From Neoroseomonas eburnea (GTDB taxonomy: Bacteria; Pseudomonadota; Alphaproteobacteria; Acetobacterales; Acetobacteraceae): 64,000 nt of DNA. The position numbers were made by a program, and so were the translations under genes. Positions 50,211 through 59,638 of the stretch are shown here, one piece after another (the first letter of the stretch is position 1; the number at the start of each line of letters is the position of its first letter). Under the pieces are notes generated by a model. The model saw only the letters and a program-made list of their open reading frames with translations. It was not told where the DNA came from and did not search any database. The stretch is taken from contig NZ_JAAEDL010000005.1 in assembly GCF_018129005.1 (NCBI RefSeq), positions 124,001 to 188,000 on the forward strand, read 5' to 3'.

Positions 50211-51233
50211 CTACGGCTGTGCCGCCGCCGCCTGGCGTGACCGGAACTCGCCGGTGTCGACGAAGAGCCGGATCATCTCTGCCGGCATCATCGCCCCTTC
50301 CGCCAGCGCGACTGCATGCACCGTGAGGCAGTTCGGCTCCGGCGGTCGCCCGAACAGGCTGCGGAACACGATATCGACGAAGGCGACCGGGTCGACCAAC
50401 CATGCCGGCCCCCGGGGCGGGTCACCCGCCGCCGGCCGCAGCGTGCGGGACCCGCCCGCCGCGCGGATGCGCGCGGCCTCGTAGACGATGCGATCGAGCC
50501 GCGTCAGCCGATCAAGCTCCCTCCGGATCTCCGGCGTGAGCGGTTCCGGCGGCGGCGCTTCCCGCAGGCCGGGCGAAACATCATCCCGCGTATTCAGGCG
50601 ACCGGGCTCCGGGCCGGGGGTCATGGCGAGTTCCGCGCAAATCTGCCGGTAGAGGGCGGGAAGGTCATCCATCACGCCCACCGCATCGCAGACAGCAAGG
50701 TTCTCGAGCGCTCCGGCCAGGACCTCCTGCTCCGGCAGCCTCGCCTGAGTGCCGCAGCCGGAGATGGGGGTGAACCACCTCCCGTCCGGTGCGATCAGGG
50801 CCGCGCCGTAGAGTTGTCGCGCCATCGCATTGTCTATCGCGGCGCGGACCAGCGGCTCGGGTGAGCGCAGGAAGCCGAGCAGGTCCTTCTCCACGGCCTC
50901 GCGCAGTTCCGGCAGGCTGTTGTCCCGGTGGCGCCTCCAGAATGTGTAGAGGCTGAGCAGGCGCTCCACCGGCTCGCACAGCACTGTCGCGATGCGGTGC
51001 GGCCGCGGCATCAGCGCGGCGGCCGAAAAACGCGTGTGGCCGGAGATGTAGCGGATCCGGGAGGCCGGGCTCAGCGCGTCGCCCCAGCTCGCGGGGGCGA
51101 TCGCGTGCACCACGCTTTCCGGCGCGAAATGCCGCGCCAGGGCGGCGTGCAGGGAGGTGCCGCCGGTCTTGGGCACATGGATGAAGACCAGCCGCATGTC
51201 GGGATCCGCCGGGCGGCAGTACTCCGGGGGCAT
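50211..51233 (-). CDS. Sulfotransferase family protein with DUF4214-like C-terminal module
   Basis: A 340-residue protein. The PAPS-binding 5' loop FIHVPKTGGTSLHAAL lies near residues 17-32, followed by the YISGHTRF and VLCEPVERLLSLYTFWRRH (3'-phosphate Arg/Ser) motifs of carbohydrate-type sulfotransferases. The C-terminal 55 residues, FVDIVFRSLFGRPPEPNCLT through FVDTGEFRSR, resemble a DUF4214 repeat, often linked to secreted glycan systems. The ATG at 51233 is preceded by AAGGA 7 nt away; an earlier ATG at 51323 is possible but lacks a site. It transfers sulfate from PAPS to a glycan or other acceptor. cysD/cysNC/cysQ lie 6-9 kb away. Confidence 0.78.
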   Translation of the reverse strand: MPPEYCRPADPDMRLVFIHVPKTGGTSLHAALARHFAPESVVHAIAPASWGDALSPASRIRYISGHTRFSAAALMPRPHRIATVLCEPVERLLSLYTFWRRHRDNSLPELREAVEKDLLGFLRSPEPLVRAAIDNAMARQLYGAALIAPDGRWFTPISGCGTQARLPEQEVLAGALENLAVCDAVGVMDDLPALYRQICAELAMTPGPEPGRLNTRDDVSPGLREAPPPEPLTPEIRRELDRLTRLDRIVYEAARIRAAGGSRTLRPAAGDPPRGPAWLVDPVAFVDIVFRSLFGRPPEPNCLTVHAVALAEGAMMPAEMIRLFVDTGEFRSRQAAAAQP

Positions 51234-51327
51234 GACGAGTTCCTTGCGGGCCCTGCTGCACCTGGTGGCGCGCGGGCCCGGCGGCGGAAGTTGCTTGAAG
51301 CCGAGGATGGCGCGTGTCAACATGGCC

Positions 51328-51339
51328 CTGACATGTCAG
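51328..51339. promoter_or_regulatory. Palindromic operator candidate for the GntR regulator
   Basis: CTGACATGTCAG is a perfect 12-bp palindrome 15 bp upstream of the GntR gene start, in the divergent region with the sulfotransferase gene. GntR/FadR-type regulators bind short palindromes of this sort and usually repress their own promoter. Confidence 0.45.
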
Positions 51340-51354
51340 AGACCTGTTGAACCG

Positions 51355-52038
51355 ATGTCTCTCCTCCATCCCGTGGATGGCCCGCCCCTGCTGACCGACC
51401 AGGCCGTCGCCATGCTGCGGCGCGATATCCTGACGACTCGGCTCGGCCCGGGGGAGACGGTCTCGGAAAGCGCCACGGCGCAGCGGCTCGGCCTTGGCAA
51501 GGCGCCGGTGCGCGCGGCGCTCGCAAGGCTGGCGGAGGAGGGGCTGGTCGTCTCCGTGCCGCGCCGCGGCTGGGTTGTCTCCCTCGTCACGATTCGCGAC
51601 ATCCACGAGGTCTTCGACCTCCGTCTGCTGCTCGAACCCGAGGCGGCGCGCCGCGCCGCGGGGCGCGTGGATGGTGCCGCGCTGGCCCGTCTCGATGCCG
51701 TCTGTGCCGCCGGCTACCGGCCGGAGGACGAGGAAAGCGCGCTCGCCTTCCTCGACGCCAACCGCGCCTTCCACGTCGCGATCGCCGATCTGTCGCGCAA
51801 CCTGCGCCTGACGCGGATGATCGGCCGGCTGCTCGACGAGAGCACGCGCATGCTCGTCCTCGGCCTGCGCCGCCGGGACCGCACGGGGGAGATGGCGCAC
51901 GAGCACGCCGCCCTGGTGAAGGCGCTTGCCGAAGGCCGCGCGGCCGAGGCCGCCGCGCTGATGCACGACCAGGTCGCCGCCAGCCGCGACATGGTGCTGG
52001 CGGCGCTGACCGCCCCCGACGCGGCCATAGCCGTATGA
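51355..52038 (+). CDS. GntR-family (FadR/FCD) transcriptional regulator
   Basis: A 227-residue regulator. The N-terminal winged helix includes QAVAMLRRDILTTRLGPGETVSESATAQRLGLGKAPVRAAL and VPRRGWVVS. The FCD ligand domain that follows contains DIHEVFDLRLLLEPEAAR, FHVAIADLSRN and HEHAALVKALAEGRAAEAAALMHDQV, with the His/Asp metal-ligand pattern. The ATG at 51355 is preceded by a palindrome. It leads an operon of a cysteine-dioxygenase-like protein, an EamA transporter and a FAD oxidoreductase, and probably represses them until a sulfur or amino compound binds. Confidence 0.9.
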   Translation: MSLLHPVDGPPLLTDQAVAMLRRDILTTRLGPGETVSESATAQRLGLGKAPVRAALARLAEEGLVVSVPRRGWVVSLVTIRDIHEVFDLRLLLEPEAARRAAGRVDGAALARLDAVCAAGYRPEDEESALAFLDANRAFHVAIADLSRNLRLTRMIGRLLDESTRMLVLGLRRRDRTGEMAHEHAALVKALAEGRAAEAAALMHDQVAASRDMVLAALTAPDAAIAV

Positions 52039-52078
52039 CCCCGCCCCTGCACACCGACCGCTTCCCCAGGAGGAAGGC

Positions 52079-52600
52079 ATGAACGTGATCGCCGCCCGCA
52101 GCAGCCTCGATGCCATGGTGGCGGAGATCCGCGCCGTGCTCGGCGCCGGTCCGGCGGAACCCTCGGCGGCGGTGGCCGAGGTGCTCGGCACCTATGCGGC
52201 CGACCCGATGCTGCTCGCCGGGCATGACTGTCCCTGCCGCATCGATTCCTATGTCAGGCACCTGCTGCACGAGGAGACGCAGGGCGGTTGGGCGGTCGCC
52301 GCGCTGGTCTGGCGTCCCGGGCAGATGTCGCCGGTGCATGGCCATCACGTCTGGTGCGCGGTCGGCTTCCATCGCGGCGTCCTGACGGAAGCCTTCTACG
52401 AGCCGGTTGGCGCGGGGCTGCCACCGACGCCTTGTGGCACGGTGCTGCGCCGCCCCGGCGATGTCACCTGCGGCCCGCCGGCGCCGGATGCGATCCATCG
52501 CCTGGCGAATCTCGGCACCGAGACGGCGGTGTCGATCCACGCCTATGGCCTGCCCTATGCGCGCTTCTGCAGCGATCTGAACCGCGTCTTCGCCGCCTGA
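52079..52600 (+). CDS. Cysteine dioxygenase-like cupin
   Basis: A 173-residue cupin of the cysteine-dioxygenase (CDO) type. The iron-binding motif MSPVHGHHVWCAVGF (near residue 84) has the HxH pair and a Cys where CDO carries its cross-linking Cys. A later GDVTCGPPAPDAIHRLANLG supplies the third His, and SIHAYGLPYARFC ends the barrel. Such enzymes add O2 to cysteine or related thiols to give sulfinic acids. The ATG at 52079 follows AGGAGGAAGG. Substrate could be 3-mercaptopropionate or another thiol. It is the first structural gene of the GntR operon. Confidence 0.85.
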   Translation: MNVIAARSSLDAMVAEIRAVLGAGPAEPSAAVAEVLGTYAADPMLLAGHDCPCRIDSYVRHLLHEETQGGWAVAALVWRPGQMSPVHGHHVWCAVGFHRGVLTEAFYEPVGAGLPPTPCGTVLRRPGDVTCGPPAPDAIHRLANLGTETAVSIHAYGLPYARFCSDLNRVFAA

Positions 52601-52686
52601 CCCAGGGCTCGACGGCGTGCCGGCATGCCTGATCCGCGTCGTGCCGCCGTATCGCGGCGCGCCGCAACCGGGCAGGTTTGGTGCCG

Positions 52687-53577
52687 ATGAATCCCAAGAT
52701 CCTGCTGGGGCTGGCCCTCGGCGTCGCCTCCTCCGTGATCTGGGGCGGGCATGCGGTGGTGGCGCGCCCGGCCCTGGCCGGCCAGGGCTTTCATCCGCTG
52801 GACCTCGCCGTCTTCCGCTACGTGCCGGCTGCCCTGCTGCTGGCGCCTCTCGCCTGGCGGGCGCGGGAATCGCTGCATCGCGTCGGCTGGCGGCACCTGC
52901 TGCTGCTTGCCGTATTCGGCGGCGCGCCGAACCTGCTGCTCTTCCTGTCGGCCCTGGTCTACGCGCCGGCGGCGCATGGCGGCACCATCGCGCCGATGAC
53001 GGTGCCGATCGCCGGCGCGCTGCTGGCCATCCCGCTGATCGGCGAGCGGCCGAGCCGCGGACGTGCGCTGGCGCTCGGCGTGATGGCCGCCGGCGTGCTG
53101 ATGATCGGCTGGGACGGCGTGGGCGGTGCGCATCCCGGCGCCTGGCGGGGCGACATCCTCCTGCTGATGGCCGGTTCGACCTGGGCGGTCTTCACCCTGC
53201 TGCTGCGCCGCTGGCAGGTGCCGGCCATTCCGGCCACCGCAGCGGTCACCATGGTTTCCGCCGTCGCCGTGCTGCCGCTCTGGCTGCCCTGGCGGGCAAC
53301 GGACGTGCTCATCCTGCCACCCATGTCGATCCTGCTGCATCTCATGACCCAAGGGCTCGTGCTCGGCGCGCTGGCGATGTTCCTCTATGCGCGGGCGGTG
53401 GAACTGCTCGGACCCACGCGGGCCGCCACACTTTCGATCATGGTGCCGGTCACCGCCTTGCTGCTCGCCGCCCTGCTGCTGCATGAACCGATTTCCCTGC
53501 TGCAGGGGCTCGGCGCCTCGCTGGCCGTCGGCGGCATGATGGCCGCCGTGCTGTTCACCGGAAGGAAGGCGGGATGA
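52687..53577 (+). CDS. EamA/DMT-superfamily transporter
   Basis: A 296-residue inner-membrane protein with ten hydrophobic helices in two EamA repeats: ILLGLALGVASSVIWGGHAVVARPAL, then ALVYAPAAHGGTIAPMTVPIAG, and ARAVELLGPTRAATLSIMVPVTAL in the second. It probably exports or takes up the compound handled by the neighbouring thiol-dioxygenase-like and FAD-oxidase genes. The start is taken as the ATG at 52687; a GTG two codons upstream is possible. Its stop overlaps the next gene start (ATGA). Confidence 0.85.
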   Translation: MNPKILLGLALGVASSVIWGGHAVVARPALAGQGFHPLDLAVFRYVPAALLLAPLAWRARESLHRVGWRHLLLLAVFGGAPNLLLFLSALVYAPAAHGGTIAPMTVPIAGALLAIPLIGERPSRGRALALGVMAAGVLMIGWDGVGGAHPGAWRGDILLLMAGSTWAVFTLLLRRWQVPAIPATAAVTMVSAVAVLPLWLPWRATDVLILPPMSILLHLMTQGLVLGALAMFLYARAVELLGPTRAATLSIMVPVTALLLAALLLHEPISLLQGLGASLAVGGMMAAVLFTGRKAG

Positions 53578-54881
53578 ACGCCATGACACCCCCCATGCCG
53601 CCGAGTCTCTGGGCTGCCACGGCCCCGCCGCCGCCCGCGACCCTGCCGCTCGCCGGGGATGCGCGCACCGGCGTCGCCGTGGTCGGCGGCGGCTTCACGG
53701 GGCTGTCCGCCGCGCTGCATCTCGCCGAGGCCGGCGTGCCGGTCACGCTGCTCGAGGCGGCGGAGATCGGCTGGGGCGCCTCCGGCCGCAACAACGGACA
53801 GGTCATCCCGACGCTGTCGCGCCTCGACCCCGACGAGATCGCCGCCGCCGTTGCCCCGGAACACGGCGGGCGCGACAAGGGCGAGGAGTTGGTCGCGCTG
53901 ATCCGCGACAGCGCGGCGCTCACCTTCGACCTGATCCGCAGGCACGGCATCGCCGCCGAGGCGGTGCAGAACGGCTGGATCCAGCCGGCGCACCGCGAAT
54001 CCCGCCTGCGCCTGTCCGAGAAGCGCGCCGAGCAATGGGGCCGGCGTGGCGCGCCGGTGCGCATCTATTCCCGCACGGAGATGGCGCGCCTGACCGGCAC
54101 CGACCATTGGTACGGCGGCTGGGGCAATGCGACGGGCGGGCGGATCAACCCGCTCGGCCTGGCGCGCGGCATGGCTGGGGCGGCGATCCGCGCCGGCGCC
54201 GTGGTGCACACCGGCAGCCCCGTCACCGCCATCCGCCAGGCGCCGGGCGGCTGGGCGCTGGACACGCCGCGCGGCACGCTCACCGCCGAGCGCGTCGTCA
54301 TCGCGACGCATGCCTATACGGGCGACGTCTGGCCGGGACTGAAGCGCACCATCGTGCCGGTGCGCTCCTACCAGATGGCCACCTCCATCCTGTCGGACAA
54401 CATCCGCAGGACGATCCTGCCGGAAGGCCATGCGCTGTCGGACACGCGCGGCGATCTCTACTTCTACCGCTTCGACGAGAACGGCAGGCTGGTCACCGGC
54501 GGCGGGCTGATCCTGCCCTTCGGTTGGGACAGCCGCATCCGCGCCCGCATCACCGAGCGAGTGCGCCGCGTCTTCCCGCAGATCGGCGAGCTGCGCTTCG
54601 ACTATGTCTGGTGGGGCTATGTCGCCGGCACGGCCGACAGGATGCCGCATGCCTATGAACTCGCGCCCGGCGTGCTGTCCTGGACGGGCTGCAATGGGCG
54701 TGGTGTGGCGCTCGCGGTCGCGCTCGGGCGCGAATTCGCGCGCGCCTGCACGGGCACGCCGCTGCGCGACATCGCGGCGCCGGTGGAAACCCGCCTGCGC
54801 ACCATTCCGGGGCACGCCCTCCGCGCCCTCGGCATCGCCTGGAACGTCGCCAAGCTGCGGCGCCTGGACGCTCGTGACTGA
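53574..54881 (+). CDS. FAD-dependent amino-group oxidoreductase (DAO family)
   Basis: A 435-residue flavoprotein of the D-amino-acid oxidase superfamily, nearest the gamma-glutamylputrescine oxidase (PuuB/OrdL) type. The dinucleotide motif VAVVGGGFTGLSAALHLAEAG starts near residue 33, EAAEIGWGASGRNNGQV follows, and YFYRFDENGRLVTGGG and GCNGRGVALAVALGREFA complete the FAD site. It oxidises a secondary or primary amine and releases the aldehyde. The operon link to a thiol-dioxygenase-like enzyme and transporter hints at a sulfur-containing amine, but this is unproven. The stop overlaps the following GTG start. Confidence 0.87.
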   Translation: MNAMTPPMPPSLWAATAPPPPATLPLAGDARTGVAVVGGGFTGLSAALHLAEAGVPVTLLEAAEIGWGASGRNNGQVIPTLSRLDPDEIAAAVAPEHGGRDKGEELVALIRDSAALTFDLIRRHGIAAEAVQNGWIQPAHRESRLRLSEKRAEQWGRRGAPVRIYSRTEMARLTGTDHWYGGWGNATGGRINPLGLARGMAGAAIRAGAVVHTGSPVTAIRQAPGGWALDTPRGTLTAERVVIATHAYTGDVWPGLKRTIVPVRSYQMATSILSDNIRRTILPEGHALSDTRGDLYFYRFDENGRLVTGGGLILPFGWDSRIRARITERVRRVFPQIGELRFDYVWWGYVAGTADRMPHAYELAPGVLSWTGCNGRGVALAVALGREFARACTGTPLRDIAAPVETRLRTIPGHALRALGIAWNVAKLRRLDARD

Positions 54882-55725
54882 CGTCGCGCTTGCTACCTCT
54901 GTCCCGCCGCGCATGCGCCGCCCCACCCCAGGGGGCGAGGACGCGGGCCCGGCCTGGCGCGCCGCCTGCCTCGCTTCGTGGCCTGCGCCGGGCTGGCGGG
55001 TGGTGACGGTCAACCCGGCAGAGGAGATCACCGCGCTCGGCGAGCTGCCGACCGGCATCGACGCCGCCGAAGCCGCCCCCGGTGTCGCGGATGCCTACGG
55101 CCGCAGCGGCACCTGGGTCGCGGATGCGCTGGGGCGCGCGGTCGCTGCGGGGGCGCCGGTCGTCGGCATCGTCAATGCCGATATCCGGCTGGACCTCGAC
55201 TCCACGCGCCGCGCGGCGCTGCTCGAGCGCGCCGGCCGGGCGATGCTGGTCTGCAACCGCATGGATGTCGGCCACGCGGCGCAGGAGGCGGGCCCCTTCT
55301 ACCGCTACGGCTACGACCTCGTGCTGATGCCGCGGGGGATGGCGGCGCGGCTTTCGCTGGAAGGCTTCGCGCTCGGCGTGCCCTGGTGGGACTACTGGGT
55401 GGTGCTCGATGCGCTGATGCTGGGCTTGCCGGTCGAGGTGGTGCAGTGCCGCGGCGTCCGCCACCTGGCGCATGCGCAGGCCTGGAGCCAGCCGGCCTGG
55501 CGCCGCGCGCTGAGAATGCTGATGGCGAATCTTGGGCCACGGCGGGCCGAGTTGGGGCGCCTCGGCATGGGGGAGGTGGCGGAGGCGACGGCGGACCTCC
55601 TGGTCGCCATCGCCCCAAGGGAGACGGAGGGCTATCCGCTGGACGAGATGATGACGGTGGCCGGCACGCGCTTCGGCATCGAACTGGTCCGCTTCGCCGA
55701 GCGCCATGCCTGGAGCCTCGACTGA
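54874..55725 (+). CDS. Putative GT-A-like protein of the surface-glycan type
   Basis: A 283-residue protein. The pattern VVTVNPAEEITALGEL, then a central GIVNADIRLDL and the later YGYDLVLMPRGMAARL-EGFALGVPWWDYWVVLDALMLG is one I associate with uncharacterised glycosyltransferase-fold proteins of capsule and exopolysaccharide loci; NADIRL would be the DxD-like metal segment. It has no membrane helix. The GTG start at 54874 overlaps the FAD-oxidoreductase stop. It is followed 3 bp later by another unknown protein. The family assignment is from pattern memory and is uncertain. Confidence 0.55.
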   Translation: MTDVALATSVPPRMRRPTPGGEDAGPAWRAACLASWPAPGWRVVTVNPAEEITALGELPTGIDAAEAAPGVADAYGRSGTWVADALGRAVAAGAPVVGIVNADIRLDLDSTRRAALLERAGRAMLVCNRMDVGHAAQEAGPFYRYGYDLVLMPRGMAARLSLEGFALGVPWWDYWVVLDALMLGLPVEVVQCRGVRHLAHAQAWSQPAWRRALRMLMANLGPRRAELGRLGMGEVAEATADLLVAIAPRETEGYPLDEMMTVAGTRFGIELVRFAERHAWSLD

Positions 55726-55728
55726 ACC

Positions 55729-56703
55729 GTGCAGACCGGACCCTGGCGGCGCCGCTTCATGCACGACCTGCTCTTCGCGATCGAGGGCAGCGGCTGGCAT
55801 GAACCGGAACTCAAGGACAGCATCGGCTTCCGCTGGAGCGGCCCGGGCCACTTCTCTGTCCTGCGCGTGCCGGCGCCGGTGGGGCCGGGCCGCGGCGAGG
55901 CGCATGTCCTGCTGATGCCCGGCGAGGCTGTCCCGGCGCCCGCGATCTTCCTCAATGGCCATCGGCTGGAGGTGGCGCCGCGGCGGCTCGGGGCCTTCGA
56001 TGTGCTCGACTTCGCCTGGGATGCGGCGGCGATGGCGGGCGAGCCACGTGCCGAGTTCTGGTTCCACGCCGAGCGTCTCCGCCAATTGCCGGCGCCCGGC
56101 GAGCGGATGCGCCGCGTGGGCTTCCGGCTGTCCACCTTGGTGATCGAGCCTGCCGCGCATGGCCCCGCGGCGGCGGGCGAGGCCCTGGCGCTGATCGCCG
56201 GCCGCCGCTTCCTGCAGGAACGCCTGCCGGTTGCTGCCGGCCGCGCGCGCCTCGCCTTCCGAAGCGATGGCGAGGCGCGACTGCTCGACATGCGGCTGGA
56301 GGGCGCGCGGCTCGGGCCGTCGCCGCAGCCGCATCTGGCGCTGGCACTGCGGGCGGCGCCGACGGGGCTCGACCTGGCGCTCGCCGCGCCCGGGGCGCCG
56401 GCGGTCCCGCTGCATCTGGATGTGGCCGGGACGCTGGTCCTGCCGGGAGGGCTGGCGCCTCGCGAAAGCTTGCTGCTGGCGCGCCTGCTCGCCGCGCTGC
56501 CCGACGCCTATGCGCGCTGGCTCGACGAGGCGATGGTCGGCGCCGCGCCGGATGCCGAACTGCTCGCCTTCTGGCGGTGCCGCCTCTCTGCGCTGGCACG
56601 CGGCGCGGAGGGCGTCCTCGCCGCGACGCTGGCGGATGGGCCGGATCTCTTCGCGGGCAATCCGGCGCTGCCCTTCGCCTGGCCCGCACCCGGGTCAGGC
56701 TGA
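55729..56703 (+). CDS. Hypothetical protein with N-terminal beta-sandwich-like module
   Basis: A 324-residue protein, starting at GTG 55729 (an ATG at 55759 is also possible). Residues 10-130 have the SGWHEPEL.DSIGFRWSGPGHFSVLRVP, then FLNGHRL and FWFHAE pattern that I associate with small beta-sandwich domains attached to glycosyltransferases in alphaproteobacteria. The middle has a second copy-like stretch (RRFLQERLPVAAGRARLAFR) and the C-terminal 80 residues are helical. It follows the GT-like gene by 3 bp and converges on cysNC. No catalytic motif is visible. Function unknown; a glycan-handling role is a guess from context. Confidence 0.5.
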   Translation: MQTGPWRRRFMHDLLFAIEGSGWHEPELKDSIGFRWSGPGHFSVLRVPAPVGPGRGEAHVLLMPGEAVPAPAIFLNGHRLEVAPRRLGAFDVLDFAWDAAAMAGEPRAEFWFHAERLRQLPAPGERMRRVGFRLSTLVIEPAAHGPAAAGEALALIAGRRFLQERLPVAAGRARLAFRSDGEARLLDMRLEGARLGPSPQPHLALALRAAPTGLDLALAAPGAPAVPLHLDVAGTLVLPGGLAPRESLLLARLLAALPDAYARWLDEAMVGAAPDAELLAFWRCRLSALARGAEGVLAATLADGPDLFAGNPALPFAWPAPGSG

Positions 56704-56710
56704 CGGGGCT

Positions 56711-58576
56711 TCAGCAGGCGATGCCGGCGGCGCGCAGCCGGTCGAGCACTTCGGCTGAGCATTCCTCCGGCGAGCGGCCCGCCGTCCTGATGTGCAATTC
56801 GGGGTGTTCCGGCGCCTCGTAGGGGCTGTCGATGCCGGTGAAGTTCTTGATCTGCCCGGCCTGCGCGCGGGCATAGAGGCCCTTGGGGTCGCGCTGGATG
56901 CAGGCCTCGATCGGCGTGTCGACGAAGATCTCGACGAATTCGCCGGGGCCGAGCAGGTCGCGCACCATCCGCCGTTCCGCCTGGAAGGGCGAGATGAAGG
57001 AGCAGAGCACGATCATTCCGGCATCGACGAACAGCTTCGCCACCTCGCCGACACGGCGGATGTTCTCGACGCGGTCCTCGGCGGTGAAGCCTAGATCGCG
57101 GCAGAGCCCATGGCGGATGTTGTCGCCGTCGAGCGAGTAGGTCGGCCGCCCGGCGCGGTGCAGCGCCTGCTCCACGATGTTGGCGATGGTCGACTTGCCG
57201 GATCCCGACAGGCCGGTGAACCACAGCACCATCGGCGTGTTGCCGACGAGCGCGGCACGTGCCGTCTTGTCGACGCTGAAATGCTCGTGGTGGATGTTCG
57301 ACGCCCGCCGCAGCGGATAGGCCACCATCCCCGCGCCGGCGGTGCGGTTGGTGAAGCGGTCCACCAGGATGAAGGCGCCGGTCGCCCGGCTCTCCTCATA
57401 GGGATCGAGCGGGATGGCCTGGCCGGCGGAGAAGTTGCAGAAGCCGATCTCGTTCAGCGCGAGGCGGCGCGCCGCGTGCTCCTCCAGCGTGTTCACGTCC
57501 ACCCGGTGGCGGATGGAGGTGACCGAGCACGGCGTCCAGATATTGCCGATGCGCATGAGGTAGCCGCGCCCGGGCAGCATCGCCTCCTCGTCCATCCACA
57601 GCAGATGGGCGGCGAACTGGTCGGCGACGGGGGGGCGCTCGGCGGGGCGCACCAGGATGTCGCCGCGCGCGACATCCACCTCGTCCTCCAGCGTCAGCGT
57701 GACGGCCTGCCCGGCTTCGGCCGAGGGCAGGTCGCCATCGGCGGTGACGATGCGCGCGATGCGGCTGGTCTTGCCCGAGGCTGCCACCACCACCTGGTCG
57801 CCCGGCGCGATGCGCCCGGCCGCGATCGTGCCGGCGAAGCCGCGGAAGTCCAGGTTCGGGCGGTTCACCCATTGCACCGGGAAGCGGAAGGGCTTGCCTG
57901 CGAGATCCTGCGTGACGTCGACCGTCTCGAGGTGCTCGAGCAGCGTCGGACCGTGATACCAGGGCATGTTGCCCGAGCGCTGTGTCACGTTGTCCCCGAA
58001 GCGTGCGCTGATCGGTACCGGCACGACGGAGCGGAAGCCGAGCTCGGATGCGAAGGTGACGTAGTCGCCGACGATGCGGTCGAAGGTGTCCTCGCTGAAG
58101 TTCACCAGGTCGATCTTGTTCACCGCCACCACGATGTCGCGTATGCCGAGCAGCGAGCAGATGTAGGAATGCCGCCGCGTCTGCGTCAGCACGCCCTTGC
58201 GCGCGTCGATCAGGATGACGGCGAGCGAGGCGCCCGACGCGCCGGTCGCCATGTTGCGCGTGTACTGCTCGTGGCCCGGCGTGTCGGCGACGATGAAGGA
58301 CCGCCGCGGCGTGGCGAAGAAGCGGTAGGCGACGTCGATGGTGATGCCCTGTTGGCGTTCCGCCTCCAGCCCGTCGACCAGCAGCGCGAGGTCGATCTCG
58401 TCCCCCGTCGTGCCGTGCTTGCGGCTGTCCTTGGCGAGCGAGACCAGGGTGTCCTCGAAGATGAGCTGGCTGTCGTAGAGCAGGCGGCCGATCAGCGTGG
58501 ACTTGCCGTCGTCCACCGAACCGCAGGTGAGGAAGCGCAGGAGCTCGTGCTGCCCAAGCTTGCGATGCAGGGTCAT
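56711..58576 (-). CDS. cysNC: Bifunctional sulfate adenylyltransferase GTPase subunit / APS kinase
   Basis: A 621-residue CysN-CysC fusion. The N-terminal translation-factor GTPase has [17 protein letters not shown] (residues 19-35), [12 protein letters not shown] and NKIDLV; beta-barrel domains follow. The C-terminal APS kinase has [18 protein letters not shown] as its P-loop and [21 protein letters not shown]. With CysD it makes APS from ATP and sulfate, then phosphorylates it to PAPS. The ATG at 58576 is one base after the cysD stop. PAPS may feed sulfotransferases or sulfate reduction; no reductase is in the window. Confidence 0.95.
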   Translation of the reverse strand: MTLHRKLGQHELLRFLTCGSVDDGKSTLIGRLLYDSQLIFEDTLVSLAKDSRKHGTTGDEIDLALLVDGLEAERQQGITIDVAYRFFATPRRSFIVADTPGHEQYTRNMATGASGASLAVILIDARKGVLTQTRRHSYICSLLGIRDIVVAVNKIDLVNFSEDTFDRIVGDYVTFASELGFRSVVPVPISARFGDNVTQRSGNMPWYHGPTLLEHLETVDVTQDLAGKPFRFPVQWVNRPNLDFRGFAGTIAAGRIAPGDQVVVAASGKTSRIARIVTADGDLPSAEAGQAVTLTLEDEVDVARGDILVRPAERPPVADQFAAHLLWMDEEAMLPGRGYLMRIGNIWTPCSVTSIRHRVDVNTLEEHAARRLALNEIGFCNFSAGQAIPLDPYEESRATGAFILVDRFTNRTAGAGMVAYPLRRASNIHHEHFSVDKTARAALVGNTPMVLWFTGLSGSGKSTIANIVEQALHRAGRPTYSLDGDNIRHGLCRDLGFTAEDRVENIRRVGEVAKLFVDAGMIVLCSFISPFQAERRMVRDLLGPGEFVEIFVDTPIEACIQRDPKGLYARAQAGQIKNFTGIDSPYEAPEHPELHIRTAGRSPEECSAEVLDRLRAAGIAC

Positions 58577-58577
58577 C

Positions 58578-59501
58578 TCAGAAGTACCCCTCGCGCTTCT
58601 TCTTCTCCATCGAGGCTTCCTCGTCGGTGTCGATGAGGCGGCCCTGGCGCTCGCTGGTCCTGGCGACACGCATTTCGGCGATGATCTCGGGCAGCGTCGC
58701 CGCGGTGCTTTCGACCGCGCCGGAGAGCGGGTAGCAGCCGAGGGTGCGGAAGCGGACCATGCGCATCTGCGGCCTCTCGCCCGGCTCCAGTGGCAGGCGC
58801 TCGTCGTCCACCATGATCCAGGTTCCGGACCGCTTCACCACCGGCCGCTCCTTCGCGAAGTAGAGCGGCACGACGGGAATGTCCTCGGCGAGCACGTAAT
58901 CCCACACATCGTACTCGGTCCAGTTCGACAGCGGGAAGACGCGGATGCTCTCGCCCTCACGGATGCGCGTGTTGAACAGGTTCCACAGCTCCGGCCGCTG
59001 GCCGCGCGGGTCCCAGGAATGGCCGGGGCCGCGGAAGGAGAAGATGCGCTCCTTGGCGCGGGACTTTTCCTCGTCGCGCCGCGCGCCGCCGAAGGCCGCG
59101 TCGAAGCCCCATTTGTCGAGCGCCTGCTTCAGCCCCTCCGTCTTCATCACCTGCGTGTGCAGCGCCGAGCCGGAGGCGATCGGGCCGATGCCGCGTGCGA
59201 TGCCGTCCGGGTTGGTGTGGACGAGCAGCTCCATCCCGACCTTCTCCGCCATCATGTCGCGGAAGGCGATCATCTCGCGGAACTTCCACGTCGTATCGAC
59301 GTGCAGCAGCGGGAAGGGCGGCTTGCCCGGCGCGAAGGCCTTGAGCGCCAGGTGCAGCATCACGCCCGAATCCTTGCCGATGCTGTAGAGCATCACCGGC
59401 TTGCGGAAGGAGGCGGCGACCTCTCGGATGATGGCGATCGATTCCGCTTCCAGCCGCGCGAGATGCGGCGTGAGCGTGGCTGTACCTGTGTGGCTCGACA
59501 C
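58578..59501 (-). CDS. cysD: Sulfate adenylyltransferase subunit 2
   Basis: A 307-residue PP-loop ATP pyrophosphatase, the catalytic partner of CysN. The motif [21 protein letters not shown] lies near residues 32-52, and [36 protein letters not shown] and [18 protein letters not shown] follow, ending in EKKKREGYF as usual. It adenylates sulfate to APS. The start is taken as the GTG at 59501 ([10 protein letters not shown]), which follows GAGGGG; no ATG lies in a suitable place, although upstream in-frame ATGs would add long unlikely extensions. It is divergent from cysQ. Confidence 0.93.
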   Translation of the reverse strand: MSSHTGTATLTPHLARLEAESIAIIREVAASFRKPVMLYSIGKDSGVMLHLALKAFAPGKPPFPLLHVDTTWKFREMIAFRDMMAEKVGMELLVHTNPDGIARGIGPIASGSALHTQVMKTEGLKQALDKWGFDAAFGGARRDEEKSRAKERIFSFRGPGHSWDPRGQRPELWNLFNTRIREGESIRVFPLSNWTEYDVWDYVLAEDIPVVPLYFAKERPVVKRSGTWIMVDDERLPLEPGERPQMRMVRFRTLGCYPLSGAVESTAATLPEIIAEMRVARTSERQGRLIDTDEEASMEKKKREGYF

Positions 59502-59638
59502 GGACCCCTCGGGAGCGAAGAACAGCCGGCGGAACGCAGGCTTGGTGCAGCGCGGCAAGACCGCATGCCTTGGCCTCTTCCCATGGCCGCCTGCGACGCG
59601 CAAGTTCCGCAACAGACACTGTCCGAAGCATCGCGCAA

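Noticed and set aside
50038-50403. Minus-strand frame between rpsD and the sulfotransferase gene
   Set aside because: It overlaps the sulfotransferase C-terminus in another frame, lacks a ribosome site and has no recognisable domain.
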